From the NCBI GenBank assembly GCA_051453625.1, contig JBOZIK010000001.1, positions 69,689,159-69,753,158 of the forward strand: a stretch of 64,000 bases of DNA, read 5' to 3'. Shown piece after piece: positions 35,801 through 49,019 of this stretch; the stretch's first letter is position 1, and every line of letters begins with the position of its first letter. A program made the position numbers and the translations under genes. Under the pieces are notes generated by a model that was not told where the DNA came from, searched no databases, and saw nothing but the letters and a program-made list of their open reading frames with translations. Source of the stretch: Welwitschia mirabilis. Its lineage: Eukaryota > Gnetophyta > Gnetopsida > Welwitschiales.

Positions 35801-36239
35801 GCTCTTTAACTTGAAATTACAAAGAAGACAATCAGTCTCTAAGTATCATCCAAGGGATGGTTAGTCTCTAATATTTTCTTCAAGCTAAGTGCATATTAAA
35901 AAAAATATAAATGTTTCATAGGATGTTATTTTTTTGTTTCAACATTTAAAACATTTAAGTAAATGTATATTTCTTCTATTTATTTTAAAACAATAATTTT
36001 TTTAAGAATAAAAGAGATTAATCTTTAAATGATTTTTATAATTTGGCATAACAAAAATGAGTACTAGAATAAAAGTAGTCAATGCTTCTAATAAAACATT
36101 TTTATTTTATAATGTAGCTAATAATAGTCCTTATGTTTTATAATAAAAATAGTTTTAATTAGAACATACATTTATTCTTTAAAATCAAGTAAAGGCAAAT
36201 AGGTAGCAAACTGCAAAAAAGATAAAAGCATCTTGACCT

Positions 36240-36908
36240 AATTTCATAAGATCTTAGAAAAACTAGTTTCTATACTTATTCTTCTTCCTATACCTCCTTT
36301 AGATAGAAGCTTTTGCTATAGGAATAAAATGCAAGTAGTGTAAGGATTCAGTTAGAATCCCAATCTCTACAGCATAGGCATCCTAGAAGTTCTGTTAATC
36401 TAAGTCATTCCATGGTCCTCATCTTTTCATATAATCCTCATCAAATGAGAGAGCGAAGAGGCTCAGAGATAGATTGTTACCTTTAGTTTGTTATACCCTT
36501 TATTCTAGCTAATAAATCTAACATGTAAACTATCCTAAGAAAGCATCATACTTATTTGACTCATTGATTAGAGTAGAACTTAGCTTATCATAGTAAATTT
36601 TCAAGTGCTTTGTGCATAAGTGATGAACTATGGAACCAAAATAGGGTGGATTTTTCCCATGGTTAGATTAGTTCCTTTCAATCTCTTGAAATATGTCATC
36701 TAATGAGTTGAGCACTTTAGAAACTAAACTATAGAAAGAAAGACGAAGAGTGTAAATACTTTGCATAGAAATCTAAGAAGAGGTCTTACCTACATAGTAA
36801 TGTTCATTTCTATCTGAGAAGGCCCTAATCTAAATAAGCAATGTTTGGATTTCTTAACAAATGAAGAAGTAGCAGGAGGATTTAGTAGGTTTTTGGATTT
36901 GGAGGCCA
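36240..36908 (-). pseudogene. Probable antisense ORF of element D
   Basis: On the minus strand an ATG at 36908 opens MASKSKNLLNPPATSSFVKK and a total of 39 codons to a TAG near 36789. Past that stop, readable pieces continue in shifted frames: GKIHPILVP..FITYAQST near 36655-36610 and NKGYNKLKVTIYL near 36505-36465. Tat/Ogre-type elements are known to carry an extra ORF, sometimes antisense, between pol and the 3' LTR; this one sits in that place. No domain is recognised, and the downstream match to a single protein is my inference. Confidence 0.4.
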
Positions 36909-36984
36909 TTTCTAATCTAGGTATTAATAGAACTTAATTTAGTTTAGGAAAGTTATGTTGAGTTGAATTAATCAAGGCATTATA

Positions 36985-37013
36985 GTGTGTATATATATAT
37001 ATATATATATATA
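36985..37013. repeat. (TA)n microsatellite
   Basis: gtgtatatatatatatatatatatatatataaag. Simple repeat in the 3' region of D. Confidence 0.9.
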
Positions 37014-37189
37014 AAGTAATAGTAAAGAAAATCATTCATAATTTTAGATTTTCATGAGTCTTAAACACACCTAATATATTAATTTATTAGCCATTAGAAG
37101 ATATTTATTTTATCTAAAAAATCCTATAGAAAACTTTGCTTCTTCAAACTAAACTATAAATGTCATGTCAATTATAACTTTATCCTCAA

Positions 37190-38380
37190 CTGGCTTTATT
37201 AATTTGAAGGACTTTCTTTGAGTAACCTTCACTACTCAAAGACCTCCATTAAATCATTTAATAAGCTAAAGAATCTATTTTTGATGACTCATCAAAAGAT
37301 ACATGTCATTTGTTGAATACCCCTTTGATAAATAACCAACCCCCCTTTGATGCCATCTTTAAAAAGCACTCTTGTCTATTTTCTTTATTTTTTTTCTTCT
37401 TACTTGAAGTGTAAGCTTAAAGATTCCCTTTGAGTAGTATTCATTTCTTGAAGATTTCCTTTAATCTTTGCCTTAAGCCGAGTGAAAATAAATTAAAGAA
37501 TGAGTTTATCTTTCCCTTTATTCTAATTTATTACTCATTTCTCAAACCCTTTTGAGATTCTTAAAGACATCCTTTGTATAGCTGCTTAATAATATGATGA
37601 ATGATTTATCTTTGATTGAAGATCCTCTTTTGAAGAAGGAATTCCTCTTTTAATTTTTGCATTAATAAATAAGAGCCAGTAGGTGAACTAAAGACATAGC
37701 AAAGTTCTTTAAAAAACATCACCAATGAATCTTTAAAGGACCCCTTCAAGTAATCCCTTCAAGAGCAGTCTTTATCAAAAAATTCTTTTAAAGAAGTAAT
37801 TCATACTTGAAGGACTCCTTTGAGTAACCTTAATTACTCAAAGATCCCCTTCAAAAAAGTAATTGTTGCTTGAAAACATAAGAAATATTTTAAGCTGATA
37901 TTAAATAAAAAGCTTTTCTTAAAAATCTAAATAGAATATCTAATAAAATGGACAATTGCTATGATAAAATGAAAATGGTACTTTCTGAGGAGTAGATTAA
38001 TAAAGTTTTAAAAATAGATTTTACTAGTATGAGAAAAGTATTTGTAAAATGAAAAAATAATAGCAAAAGTAGTAGACTGGTTAGATTTTTAAAAGGAACT
38101 TTCTCAATGAGGAGTACTTGTATAGAACTTCACAAAATCTAGACAAGAAATTCATGGTCTATAGAATATAAAGTGATCAATGTAAAACAAGAGAACTATT
38201 ATCACATTTATGTTATTATTGAAATTAGAGGTGCTAGTTTTGAATTTAAGAGATAAGGACAAATTTGAAGTACTAAAATTAAAGCACAGGACTCTACACC
38301 TTCTGCTCTACTAAGTTGCTTCACTAGTTTGAAGGACCCCTTTGAGGAAGGAATTGCTACTCAAAGGCCTCACTCTACCT
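37190..38380 (+). repeat. Dispersed ACTCAAAG/CTTTGAGT repeats in the 3' region of D
   Basis: Phrases around gaaggacccCTTTGAGTA and tACTCAAAGacctcc recur at about 37205-37250, 37420-37440, 37720-37760, 37805-37860 and 38325-38375. Two copies form perfect 9-bp stems (37216-37224 with 37233-37241; 37818-37826 with 37835-37843). Tat-like elements often carry tandem repeats before the 3' LTR. Confidence 0.65.
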
Positions 38381-39321
38381 AGAAAAGAGATAATAATGCA
38401 CTTTTATAGCATATTTGTTAATATCCACTTTAATGACTTTAATCACCCCTTTAATAGAAGAGATAACAAATTAGACTTTAACACATGAATAATGAGCTCA
38501 GAAATTCTATAAATAAAAAGTTATAATAGGTAAATTGTTTATTCTAATTTTATCTTTATAATTTTTAAGTTACATTTAAAAAAATTCATGGAAACATCCT
38601 CTATAGTTTATTTTATAGGTAAAATACTATTTTATGATGTTATATTAAAGTATTTAGATTAAGAATGTTCCTTTAGATAGCTAAACACTTTTAGCTCTTT
38701 AAAAGTATTATGTCTTCTTCAATAAAATATGAGATAAGCACTTGAAGTTTAATAACCATTCTTGTATGAGCATTTCATATAAGAAAGAAATTAAACTCTA
38801 AAGTTAGACCATAAATGTTTCCTACATAAGTTAAAACCATTCCTAATGCAAACTTTGGAAAACTTATTAGGGATCTAGTTTCATTAGATTAGATAATGAA
38901 TTATTGAACTTAATTGGTAGAACTGGTTAATGTTTTTTAAAAACTATAATAACAATGAAGTATATTATTTCTATAGAAACATGTTATTTTTAAAGAAACC
39001 ACCAATGTTATACTTATTAACAAATAATGCATCTATTTAAATTTTACTAGATGAATTAAGAATGATTCTTAGGGCATTTTATAATGAAATATTATTATTG
39101 AAAATACATAAAAATTAAGACATCACCTTGTGTCTAAAACATTTTTGTAATATTACTAATAAAGACGGATGAGTCAATATTGATAAGGCTATGGATCATA
39201 AAGCATTTATTGTTTCTAAAATGATATCATCTAACTTAGCCCCCATAATCAATAAGGGGATGAGTATACTAGGATTTTACTTAATACACTCCATCAGAGA
39301 TCCCTCAAGAAAGAATATTAA
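38381..39321 (+). other. 3' non-coding region of element D
   Basis: No ORF. A possible polypurine tract AATAAGGGGA (39251-39260) lies near the 3' LTR, immediately before an alternative LTR start TGAG at 39261. Confidence 0.45.
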
Positions 39322-40031
39322 TGTTGGATTTAGTATTTTCTAATATTTATACAAATCAGTACCTATACTCAGAAAAATCACTAACATTACAAAGGTTGGA
39401 ATAGGATTTTCATAACTTGAAGAAGAGCTATAAAGCATATCTAAGGCAAAGAGATTACTTTAGGATATCTATAAAGTAACTTTCTATCTAGTGTACCTAT
39501 TGTAAAAACATAGGAAATGGCTAAATACTATATTTTCTTAATAGTAATACAAGTTGTGTTATTCTAAAAAGTATCTTGTATTGTTGACTATGTAATTTGA
39601 AAAAGTTGCATGCTGTTATTTTCTTGCTCTTGATATTGATCTTATCTAGGGTTAATATTAAGATAATATAATACTTAGAAATATTTGGTGCATCTAATCT
39701 AGCTATGTTTTATTTATTCTATTTACTTTTATTTCTCCACATCCTATAAATTGTTGTTTATAAGTACAGTCAATATCAAAACATTCTTTTGTCAAGAATA
39801 GTTATCCTTGATAAAGTTTGTATTCTAATAAAATAAGAAGAGCTTTTATCTAAGTCAAAAATAGAGAAAAATAAACTCCATAAAAAATTAGTAATGATTT
39901 AAGTCTGTGTGTGATAATTTAATTTGCATGTTTTTTCCAGTATTTTGACAATATAATCATTTCTTATTGAGTATTTTGTTAAAATCAGTTAGTTATTTTA
40001 TAGAACTCTTAGTTAAATTATAGTCTTTTTA
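39322..40031 (+). repeat. 3' LTR of element D
   Basis: Collinear with the 5' LTR over about 600 bp: ctaaggcaaagagat, taggaa(g)tggctaaatact, aagttgcatg(t/c)tgttatt, cttatctaggGTTAATATTAA and aagaatag(c/t)ca/tat. Start uncertain (39261 or 39322). Confidence 0.75.
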
Positions 40032-41120
40032 ATTACCCTATAGCTAGTAATAATAATAACTTATAAAAATTAAAATTAATTTAAGAATTTAGGACAATGA
40101 CCTTATATGATTTCTTAAATGGCTTAACCTTTTACAAGAAATATAAATGCAAAATAATACCTTATAATTAGATATCCTTAAAAATAGTTAAATATCCAAT
40201 CAAGATATAGAGGGGAAAATCATAGATATAAAAAGAATTTGAATTGTTTATTCATGATTAACTTGGCCCCCTAGTAGGGGGATAGTATCAGAGAATAAGA
40301 GATCCACAACTTGTGTCATAGGTTGGGTTGGGGTGTTTCATCCTAAATTCAATGGACACATAACTTTAAACTCAAAACCTATATCCATATGAAGTTATTA
40401 AAGAAAGGTGTACTTTGTTTCATTCAAAACATTTTAAGCTAAAGTAAGAAAGTGAAGTAGTAAAGCCAGGGTTTGAATTTTAGGGTGTGTGGTGATAGAC
40501 AAAGTAGCATTTTTGCCTTTGATGCATCTTCCACATGCTAAAGCATCGTCTCTTTCATGGCTTCTTTACATAAGCACTTTTCAAAGGCCATTTAGAGGTA
40601 GTTTTTAGTTTTTAGGGGTTTTACCTATGGTGCAGTATGTCTTCAACACATTTTCAAAAGTGAACTCCATTTTCTAATAATAGTAAAATTTTTGGGTACT
40701 AAATCTTATGTAAATTTAGTGGTGAAAATAAAATCCTAAAGTTTCCCTAACTTATATTTTGGTTTTAAGTGTAAAGAATATATCATCCATGCAAATATCC
40801 TCATCAACTACTATAAGCATCTGAAGGCTTATTTCAAAAATAACCTCATTAGAAAATTTGAATCCTCAATAGGAGTCTCTTTCATTGAAAAGATGCATCT
40901 ATAGTGGATTAGAATTTTCTTACAAGTTGAAAGGCAATCCCTCTTAGAGATGGATTATTACATTTCATTTTTTAGTCTAAAAAAGAAACGAATAAGGTTT
41001 TAAAAGTAGGGTCATAGTTTTTTGCCATACAAGTTTAGCACTTACCAAATGATTCCATTTCATTATTGATAAATCCATCATTTTTTAAAAGATCTTAGTT
41101 TGAATTTATATCTTAAACCA
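40032..41120. other. Flank of D with a PBS-like site; otherwise unassigned
   Basis: TAGTATCAGAGA at 40283-40294 resembles the initiator-tRNA-Met site TGGTATCAGAGC and follows ggccccctagtaggggga, so it may be the leader start of element E. The rest to 41120 shows no ORF. Confidence 0.35.
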
Positions 41121-41127
41121 TTACCTA

Positions 41128-41400
41128 GAAATATGGCATGCAGATTTATTTAAGAAACTTGGTGATATGATTAAAGAGTTTGTTAAACTTGATAAAAATA
41201 AAGATTTAATGGTAAAAATGGTAATGGCTAGATTATGTATTTCCATAAAATCAAATAGCTTTAAATTAAAGAAAAAAAATCTTGAAGACTATGTGGGAGA
41301 ATTAGTTTTTAATCTAGAAATTAAAAATATTTTGTTGTAATATTTAAAGTGCGATAAAAATGGACATATGATGGAGAAAGATAAGAAAAATAAAAAATTA
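41128..41400 (+). pseudogene. Zinc-knuckle ORF remnant (unassigned)
   Basis: Open piece with GDMIKEFVKLDKNKDLMVKM, then ARLCISIKSNSFKL, then after one stop YLKCDKNGHMMEKDKK, a CX2CX4H-like knuckle missing its last Cys. The layout (ARxCV.I...L followed by a knuckle) is like ORF1 of plant LINEs, but no LINE RT follows, so this is tentative. Confidence 0.3.
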
Positions 41401-42439
41401 AAAAAAAAAACTAGCAAGAAGTTAAGGAAAAAGATCACAAAAATAAACCATCTTTAGTTCCAAACAATTATCCAATCTTCTAATCAAATAAATATGATAT
41501 TTTACAAAATGAAGAACTAGAGTAGTTATAGGGAAAAAAAATAAGAAATGAATTGGAAACAACCAAATAGGAAAAGTAGCACATAAAGTGCATCCACAAT
41601 GCACTAGTTCACTCTTCCAAATTATAATAACTATTAGAAATAAAAATGTGACAGAAGAAAAGAGATAATGATAACCATGTAGGAGAGCATGTTTTAGATT
41701 TACTAATAGCTAGAAAAACTCAAAAAACTAGATAGATGGATCAAAAAAACCAAAATGAATACTAAGAAAGGTAAAATTGAAAAGAATATAAAGGAGGACA
41801 TCTAAGACAATAAAAAATCTTAATTCTTCTTCTAATGAATTTCCTAAAATTATAGAGGCCTTGCGATTAGCCAAAACATTTCCCACCTTTAGAGTCTTAT
41901 GAATACTATTTTGTTATAAATCCATTAGGGTATGCTACTTTAGATCCTATTTCTAATTTGAATTGGATACAAGGGTTGACTAAATTAGATGCTAATGTTT
42001 GAGGCTTTGATTATTAGTAGGATTTTTATCATGCTTTGAAAAATATATTTTAAGTAATTTTGTTTCTCTTTTATCTTATGTTATAATATAATATACATTT
42101 ATCATTTCTCAAAAAAAAAAAGAAAAAACCATATACATAACTTATAAACCTAATATATTAAAAATAAAAAAGGAATAAACTTGATTATGTACTTTGAGAT
42201 ATAAATAAGTACACATCACCTCATACTGATAACCATGTCTTTGCTAAGATTATAAAAATATTTTTAACTTTAAATAATATCTATCCTATCTTCAAATGGA
42301 ATCTTATAAAAATTTCCCCTTATTTGATATGCCTTGTTGTCATTAGTTCATCCTTCAGGCCAGATCAATTACAAAAAGTAATTAATATTAAGATAATTCA
42401 CAAGAGAGTCATCAATCTAATTATGGAAATTAATCTCTA

Positions 42440-43440
42440 TTCAATCTTAATCTAGAAGCATTAACAAATACCATCATGCAGTTCGTATCACAAATATTAA
42501 ATCAAGATCGAAACCCATAAGTAAATAATGGTATCAAACAATCTAAGGAAGTGTATATGAGGAAATTAATTCATACATTTATTAAGTTAAATCCATCAAA
42601 GTTGGTAGGATATTCAGATCCTTCAAAAGAAAAAGCATGTCTAAGTAATGTTAAAAAGGTTATAGGTACCTTAGGATTTGATGAATACGAAAAGGCTTCA
42701 TTAGCTATTTATGCATCATATAGAGAATAATCTATGATGGAAAACAAAAATGACCAAGTTAGGAGATTTGGAACTTTCATGAAGGAAATTTGAGCAAATT
42801 TTTAAGAAGGGGTACATCATCAAGTTCTATATTCATCAAAAGTTTATAGTATTTTATAATATAATATGAGCCTATAATATGATCATAGCATCTCATAAGT
42901 AAAAATTTATAGAATTGTTAAGATATATGTCACATATTCATATTGATTAAGAAAGCTAAATCAAATATCTTTATTGATATTCTTCTTCCTTCTATTACTA
43001 CCAAAGTATCATTGTTTCAACCTAAGAGTCTAGAAAAGGCTATAGAAAAGGCAAAGATAGTAGAATAAAACTAGTAGAAACAACAAAAAATTAAGGGGGG
43101 GAAATCCTTCATGAGGGCATATCCTTAAGGGAAATCGATCACAAATGTATTATCAAAATAAGAATTAGTACTTTAGCAAAAATAATATTAGTAACAATAA
43201 TAGCAAAAACAAGAATTTTAATTAACCAAAGTAGACTCCATTCAAAAAAAAAACTATAATATTTCTAGTCAAAGCTATATAATTAATTAACCTTCCAGAT
43301 TCAACTTCTAGCAAACTCCTAGTTAGTATTAGTACCAGAACTAGTATAATGAATACCAATGCTACTTTTGTAAAGAAAATTATAACATAGAAGAATGTCC
43401 ATTGCATAATAGAGAACTTTCTAGATAATAACAAAAAAAT
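42440..43440 (+). pseudogene. gag: gag of element E (gypsy, different from Athila)
   Basis: MRKLIHTFIKLNPSKLVGYS begins at 42557, followed by DPSKEKACLSNVKKVIGTLG and FDEYEKASLAIYASYRE. This is the Retrotrans_gag pattern F..L.P..F.G..DP..A..WL..I.K.....G, as in chromovirus-like gypsy gags, and unlike the Athila gags of A, B and C. A degenerate knuckle CYFCKENYNIEEC stands at about 43350-43390, one residue short. Stops are frequent. Confidence 0.55.
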
Positions 43441-43539
43441 CCTTAAGGATCAAACAGTATTCTTTAATTAATAAGATGACTTCAAGCAATAGTAGATAAT
43501 CAAGGGATAAAATTTTAGAGCTCTATTATAGAAAGTAAG

Positions 43540-43960
43540 GCTTTACCTAATAATAAAGAAGTATTTGTTTTATTTGATAATGAAAAATTCATTGCTTTAT
43601 ATTTTCTAAAATTATTTTAAGAGATAAAATATATTGTTCTCTAATTGAGGGATCCATAGAGTTAGCAAATGGATCCATGTCCAAAGTTAATCAACAAGTT
43701 CAAAACTATAGTTTATTCATAAGTGGAAAAGGTTTTTAGATACAACCAATTATTTTTGACTATGAAAATATGAAATTATTTTAGATATGAAATGGTTAAT
43801 GCAGAATAGAATAGTTATAAATTATGAAAAGCATTAAATAGAAATGATGAATCATGGTCAAAGACTAACTACATTAAAAAATGACTCATTTTTCATAAGA
43901 AAGGAAAAATAACCTTCATTAAAGATTGGTTTCTATAAGTCTAGTTAATAAAGCTATATA
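43540..43960 (+). pseudogene. Protease remnant of element E
   Basis: Pieces: EVFVLFDNGKF near 43558 (protease loop region), then QNRIVINYEKHxIEMMNHGQRL near 43803-43870, which corresponds to the gypsy W(L)..N.A.I.C..K.V.F segment after the protease. No RT of this element follows. Confidence 0.45.
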
Positions 43961-43969
43961 AATAGACTA

Positions 43970-46900
43970 AAAACATTAAAATAGATCAACAAGATCAAGA
44001 TGACGCTTTACACTCATGAAGTAACAAATCAACATGAAACACTATGTATTAAGAACAAATACTATCTTATAGTTGAATCACTATGATTTTACATTTTAGA
44101 ACATTAAAAAAATTGAAATTCACATTGATAAGATAAAAAATAGGGATGTTAGAGATATTTAATAAACATCTACTAATGCACATAGTGATGAAACTATGAA
44201 ATTGAAAGACCTACAGCATTACCAATATCACATTGATTTAATCAATAAATATAAATTTATCTAAATATCAAAGTATATAGTTTAAAAATAAAAATAACAC
44301 ATGAAACTAGAATTTCTTTCTTTATAAAATAATAAGATCTACTTTTCTCCTGTTTATTTATTAGAACACTCTTAAAATAAAGCAATGTAGGTTTCATTGC
44401 ATAAGCATTTTTATAATTAATAATACTAATGTAAAATTTAAAATGTATAATTTTCAAATCTTTATCACATTCTTATCTTGATTTGATAATAAATGAACTT
44501 GTAAAATGAAATAAAGGTAAAATTTAATTAAAAATTAAAACCTGTATTTAATTCTTATGGTAAGATCCACAAAGTCCAAAGGTTATCATTACATCCTATC
44601 TTATTTCTTATGAAGCTAGAGCTTTATGAAAATAAAAAGTCATTCTTCCACATTACTTTCTTATTCATTTATGATTTAAGTAATTTTTTAATTTAATATG
44701 TATAATTTGAATTACTTTGTCATTGATGCATTAGTATTTATCATGATTTTCATCTTTTTCTACACTATTTGATGTATTAATTTTCTATTGAACTTTAAAA
44801 AAATCATGATGAAGATGTTCTAAGCAAATATGAGTTAAAGTACTGTAAGACTGCTATATCTCACATTAATTAATTCTTAAAACAAAGTATAAAAGACATG
44901 TTCTTGAATATGTCACTCATAGGAGTAACAAACATAAATAAAGTTTTCATTAAAGAAATAAGAATAAAAAAGCTTGATGAAAGTAAAGCACTAAAACATC
45001 CATGTGGGAAATGTGTGTTAGATACAAAAGGTGTAAACATGCCAACTATTATGTGTTATGAAGACCCATTTCTGTGAGTATAAAAAGAGGTTATATGTGA
45101 ACTATAGGTAATATAATATGCTTATGACATAATAACTATCAAAGACATTTGATGTTACTAGATATGACATCAACCATGATAAAACATTAAAAAAGAAAAT
45201 CAACTCAATGAATCAAGACAAAGAATTACTTCCATGAGAATTCAATAAAATAAGAGAAAGAAGCACTCTAGTAGTATTTTCATGGAGTAATATGATAAAG
45301 CACTTTAATAATAACTTAATAAAAAGCTACTTAACTTGAAATGAATAAGAAGCAAATCTCTCAATAATGGTATGAAAAAGTAATAGTACTTGATAAAGCA
45401 TAAAGCATAATTAAAGAACTTTATACCCAAATTGAGAAATAATGCTGAGCCTAGTTCACAAGGCTAGTAGAGAATTTTAAACCTATGTAATCAAAATAAA
45501 AATTAAAGTAGTTTAAGAAAACTATTGAAAAAGATGATGTTCAAGATGAACTAGAAATACCAGGTAATCTAGATGAATAATAAGTAATTTAAGATAAAAA
45601 AACTAAATATTAAGTAAAGGTTTAGCCCCTATTTTATCCTACATATCTTCTCTTCCCTCTACAAATTTTAATATTTCCCCATAGTAATTTAGAAATATGA
45701 TAACATAAAGTATTTCTATTTGTGTGATTAATTCTATCTAGTAACAAAGCAAGCCATAAAACAAATTTAATAATATATCTTTAAAAGATGAAAACAATAC
45801 TAATTACTAAAGGTCATTTACCAATTTAGATGCAATAAAGTTAAAGTATTAAAGTAAGACAAAGTAACACAAATGGATAGACATCAAAATAAATATCTTA
45901 AGATGAAATAATGTATCTAAAAACTATAAGTGATGAATTTTTTCTTCTAAAGATGATAATTTTAAACTAACAAAGAAGAAAGACAAAAATAAAAATAAAA
46001 TAACATGAATCTAAAGATGAATAAAAGTAATAAATATGGATTTAGATACAAAGATATAAATCTAAAAGTATGAAACCAATTAAAATTAAATGGAAATATT
46101 ATCAACTTAACATAGTTTATATAAAACAATTATTTAATTGATTAAACAAAAGAACCAACATATGTCATTTCATATCCAAGAGACCTGCATTTTTCAATTT
46201 AAAAACATGATACAAAGATAAAGATCACTCATTTAAAAATAGTGAGATACAATTAATTTCAAAAATCCATTACATAAAAAAAAAGAGATGAAAAGCTAAA
46301 GTCACATAAGTCTAAATCAATGCACTTAAGTAAATTGTTCATCCATGAATCACTCTTCTAAATAAAATACATGAAAACATTATTTAAAATGTTAATTTAT
46401 TACTAGACTAACATTAAATAATTATCAATATTTAAACAAATCATATACTATAATTTTTAAGTTTTTATTTTACTTCTTATTTCTTGCTGTCATGAATGAT
46501 TTTAAAAGCTTTAGTAATTTTCTTAATTGCTTCCATAATTAATTCAAAATACTTCACTTAGAGCATTCCAATTCTAAAACTTCCAAAATCATAAGCATAC
46601 TTTTAAAACTTTAGAGCTTAAAATATTTCAAATGTAGCATAACTAAAATAAATTATAAAATATTTTAACTGAGACCACCCTTTAGTATTTTTATATAAAC
46701 TAAATGTCAAAGTTAGAAATGTACTAGTATTATTTACCTTTCATAGGCAAGAATTGATGGTCCCATAACATGTGTAATAGAGCTCAAAACAATGTTAGGA
46801 CTCCCAACATCCACAAATTCAAACAAGATAAGGATTATTGCGTTTAGAAAAAACCTTAATAATGAGGCCAACTTTTATTTGTAAATCCTACATAGTCAAA

Positions 46901-48390
46901 TTTGATCATGAGAGAAATTTAGAAATACATTTGTAAAGAAGTTACTTTATGTTCATAAACTATAGAGCCTATCATGAGTTTTTAACAAAAGGAATAAAGG
47001 ACTATGAAAAGGCATATAAGTAATTTTGTAAACTACATTAATAGAATGCTCATCATGAGTATTAATTCCATTAACTAATGCATATCCTCATTAAAGACTC
47101 AGATAAATATATTAGAAAACATGTAGATTTTTCAATAGGAGGTAATATATTGGATAAAAAAACCAAAGAAGCCTTTAGGATTTTTAATGAAGTAATTGAT
47201 TAAAACAAAATATGGTTAATAAGACCTAACATATAAGTAATTTTTAATTAAAATAAAGTTATAACAATAAATATGATGGTGGAGTTGTTATAAAAAAATA
47301 ATAATAGCATATATATTTAATAAATACAAATCCCAAGCATAACACATGTATAAATTCTTGAAACTCTACTGTAGTCCATAGTACCTTAATAACTTACTCT
47401 TAAATAATAAATACAAATTTTCATACCTCAAGTTAATAGGAAGAAAAGAGTTTATACACAACCACCATCAAGAATCCTAAGTTATATATCATTTTTGAAT
47501 AAATATCCCGTTAATACATACTTAGTCAATGAAATGATGGTATTATCTAAAGGTAACAGTATTCCCACTTATACAACTTCATTACCACCTTCAAAACTAG
47601 TATTTTTTTACAACTAAAAATAATAGTGGGAATGTTACTAATTACTAGTAGAAACAACCATTTTAAGAGAATGCATATATACCTTAATTCTAACTAATGC
47701 CTTACCAAGGTAACAATAGTAATTCTACATTTAAGTAATTTTACTAATAGAAAATCATGACATAAGAAGTAAAATAATAAATGAACATAATCAATAAAAT
47801 ATTTAGAAGCATGAAAAGGATGCTAATAGATTTATCTTAGAGAAAAATACAATTTTGCATTTCTAAGGAGAACTTAATCCTACTAATAAATCTTTAAGAA
47901 TGCATATTTTATGATGATAAGAAGTGAAAAAATCTAGAATAAATGAAACTTTCTTAAGACTCTAGGGGGAAATAATCTGAGGGGACTATATTATTTAACA
48001 AAATCACTAAAAATAAATAAAATAATAAAATAAAAAAGAAAGTTCATGAATAAAGGATTATGAAACTTCTGTGATTTCTATACCTTAAAGTAGGCTAAAT
48101 GAACTAGTAACTATACAATTGTTTTCTAGGAGGCTAAGGCATATCTCATATAGGATGAATAACCAAATAGAAAATTTGGAGAAGAAATTAGTATTTCCTA
48201 ATTGAAGACCCTTAAGATATACTTATTTACTCAAAGTATATCAAAGAATTATATTCTAAAAATAATTACAAACTCATCACTTAAGAAGTACGTATATTTA
48301 GTAACATACGTAATTGATAAAGAATAAAATACAACCTAAAGATAGAGATCCTAATTAATTAACTATTCTGATGATCACAAATAAGAAAAA
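43970..48390. other. Unassigned 4.4-kb AT-rich interval
   Basis: No readable domain, LTR pair or array is found by eye. Because the Athila-like pol F follows without a visible gag or LTR, some of this may be F's decayed 5' half. Confidence 0.45.
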
Positions 48391-48399
48391 TATTCTCAT

Positions 48400-48960
48400 G
48401 AATTTCTTGATTTAGATGTAGGTGTTAACATCATGCATCCTTACATTTGTAAAACATTATGACCTATGGAATTTTTTAATATTAGCATATTCTATTAGTT
48501 ATAGATTATTCTATTGCAAATTCTTTAGAGATAGTTAAAAATGAATTAGTTTAACTAAATTAAGGACTTTACTCTATAGACTTCATAATCGTGAAAATTA
48601 CTAAAACTTTATGTTCAATTATTTCATAAAGATCTAGTTAGCTATTATGAACATGATAATACATCATTAAATAAATTTAGTTCAACTCATGTTCACTACT
48701 CTGAAAAGTAACAAAAATATTTTTAACCTAAAAGCTAATAAGAAAGAATACCAAGGTAGATAGGAACTTAAATTTATGGACATTTCATGAAGAGTGTCTC
48801 TTAAGCATTAATGAATAACACAATGAAATGACGATCATAGAGAACACCTTACTCTTTGAACTCTAAATTATTAAAATGTTTCCATAGAAATAAAGGATCA
48901 AGAGTTATTAGAAGCTAAATAATTAATCTTAAGCTTAAAACACATCTTCCTTTAAAATTA
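48400..48960 (+). pseudogene. Athila-like protease remnant of element F
   Basis: LDLDVGVNIMHPYICKTL at about 48408-48460 matches A's IDIGAGVNIMSLHICKRLGL. The catalytic Gly-Ala is Asp-Val here. The downstream linker is unreadable. Confidence 0.6.
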
Positions 48961-49019
48961 TAAGATAAATCATTAGCCATTAGCAATACTCTAAACCAAA
49001 ATATGAGGCTAAGTTGATT

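Larger units (their letters stand above)
29419..40031 (+). mobile_element. Element D: Tat-like Ty3/gypsy retrotransposon
   Basis: An LTR pair (29419-30171 and 39322-40031) encloses PBS, gag, protease, RT, RNase H, integrase, a conserved 3' block, a probable antisense ORF and a repeat-rich 3' region. The integrase lies after RT/RNase H (Ty3 order) and the RNase H tail FRHYILGYKVKIHMNHSAIQ is typical of Tat-side elements. The length is about 10.6 kb. LTR starts are uncertain by up to about 95 bp (see LTR entries), and no clear target duplication was found. All coding parts are broken. Confidence 0.8.

Noticed and set aside
37190-38380. CRISPR-like array
   Set aside because: Repeats are short, irregularly spaced, and inverted as well as direct; this is a plant retroelement 3' region.
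29414-40036. Target duplication for element D (tatac/attac)
   Set aside because: Two mismatches and uncertain LTR ends; similar matches occur by chance in AT-rich DNA.
42105-42130. A-rich run as a LINE poly(A) tail
   Set aside because: A 5' LINE fragment with a tail but no RT is unlikely and no target duplication was found; kept only as simple sequence.
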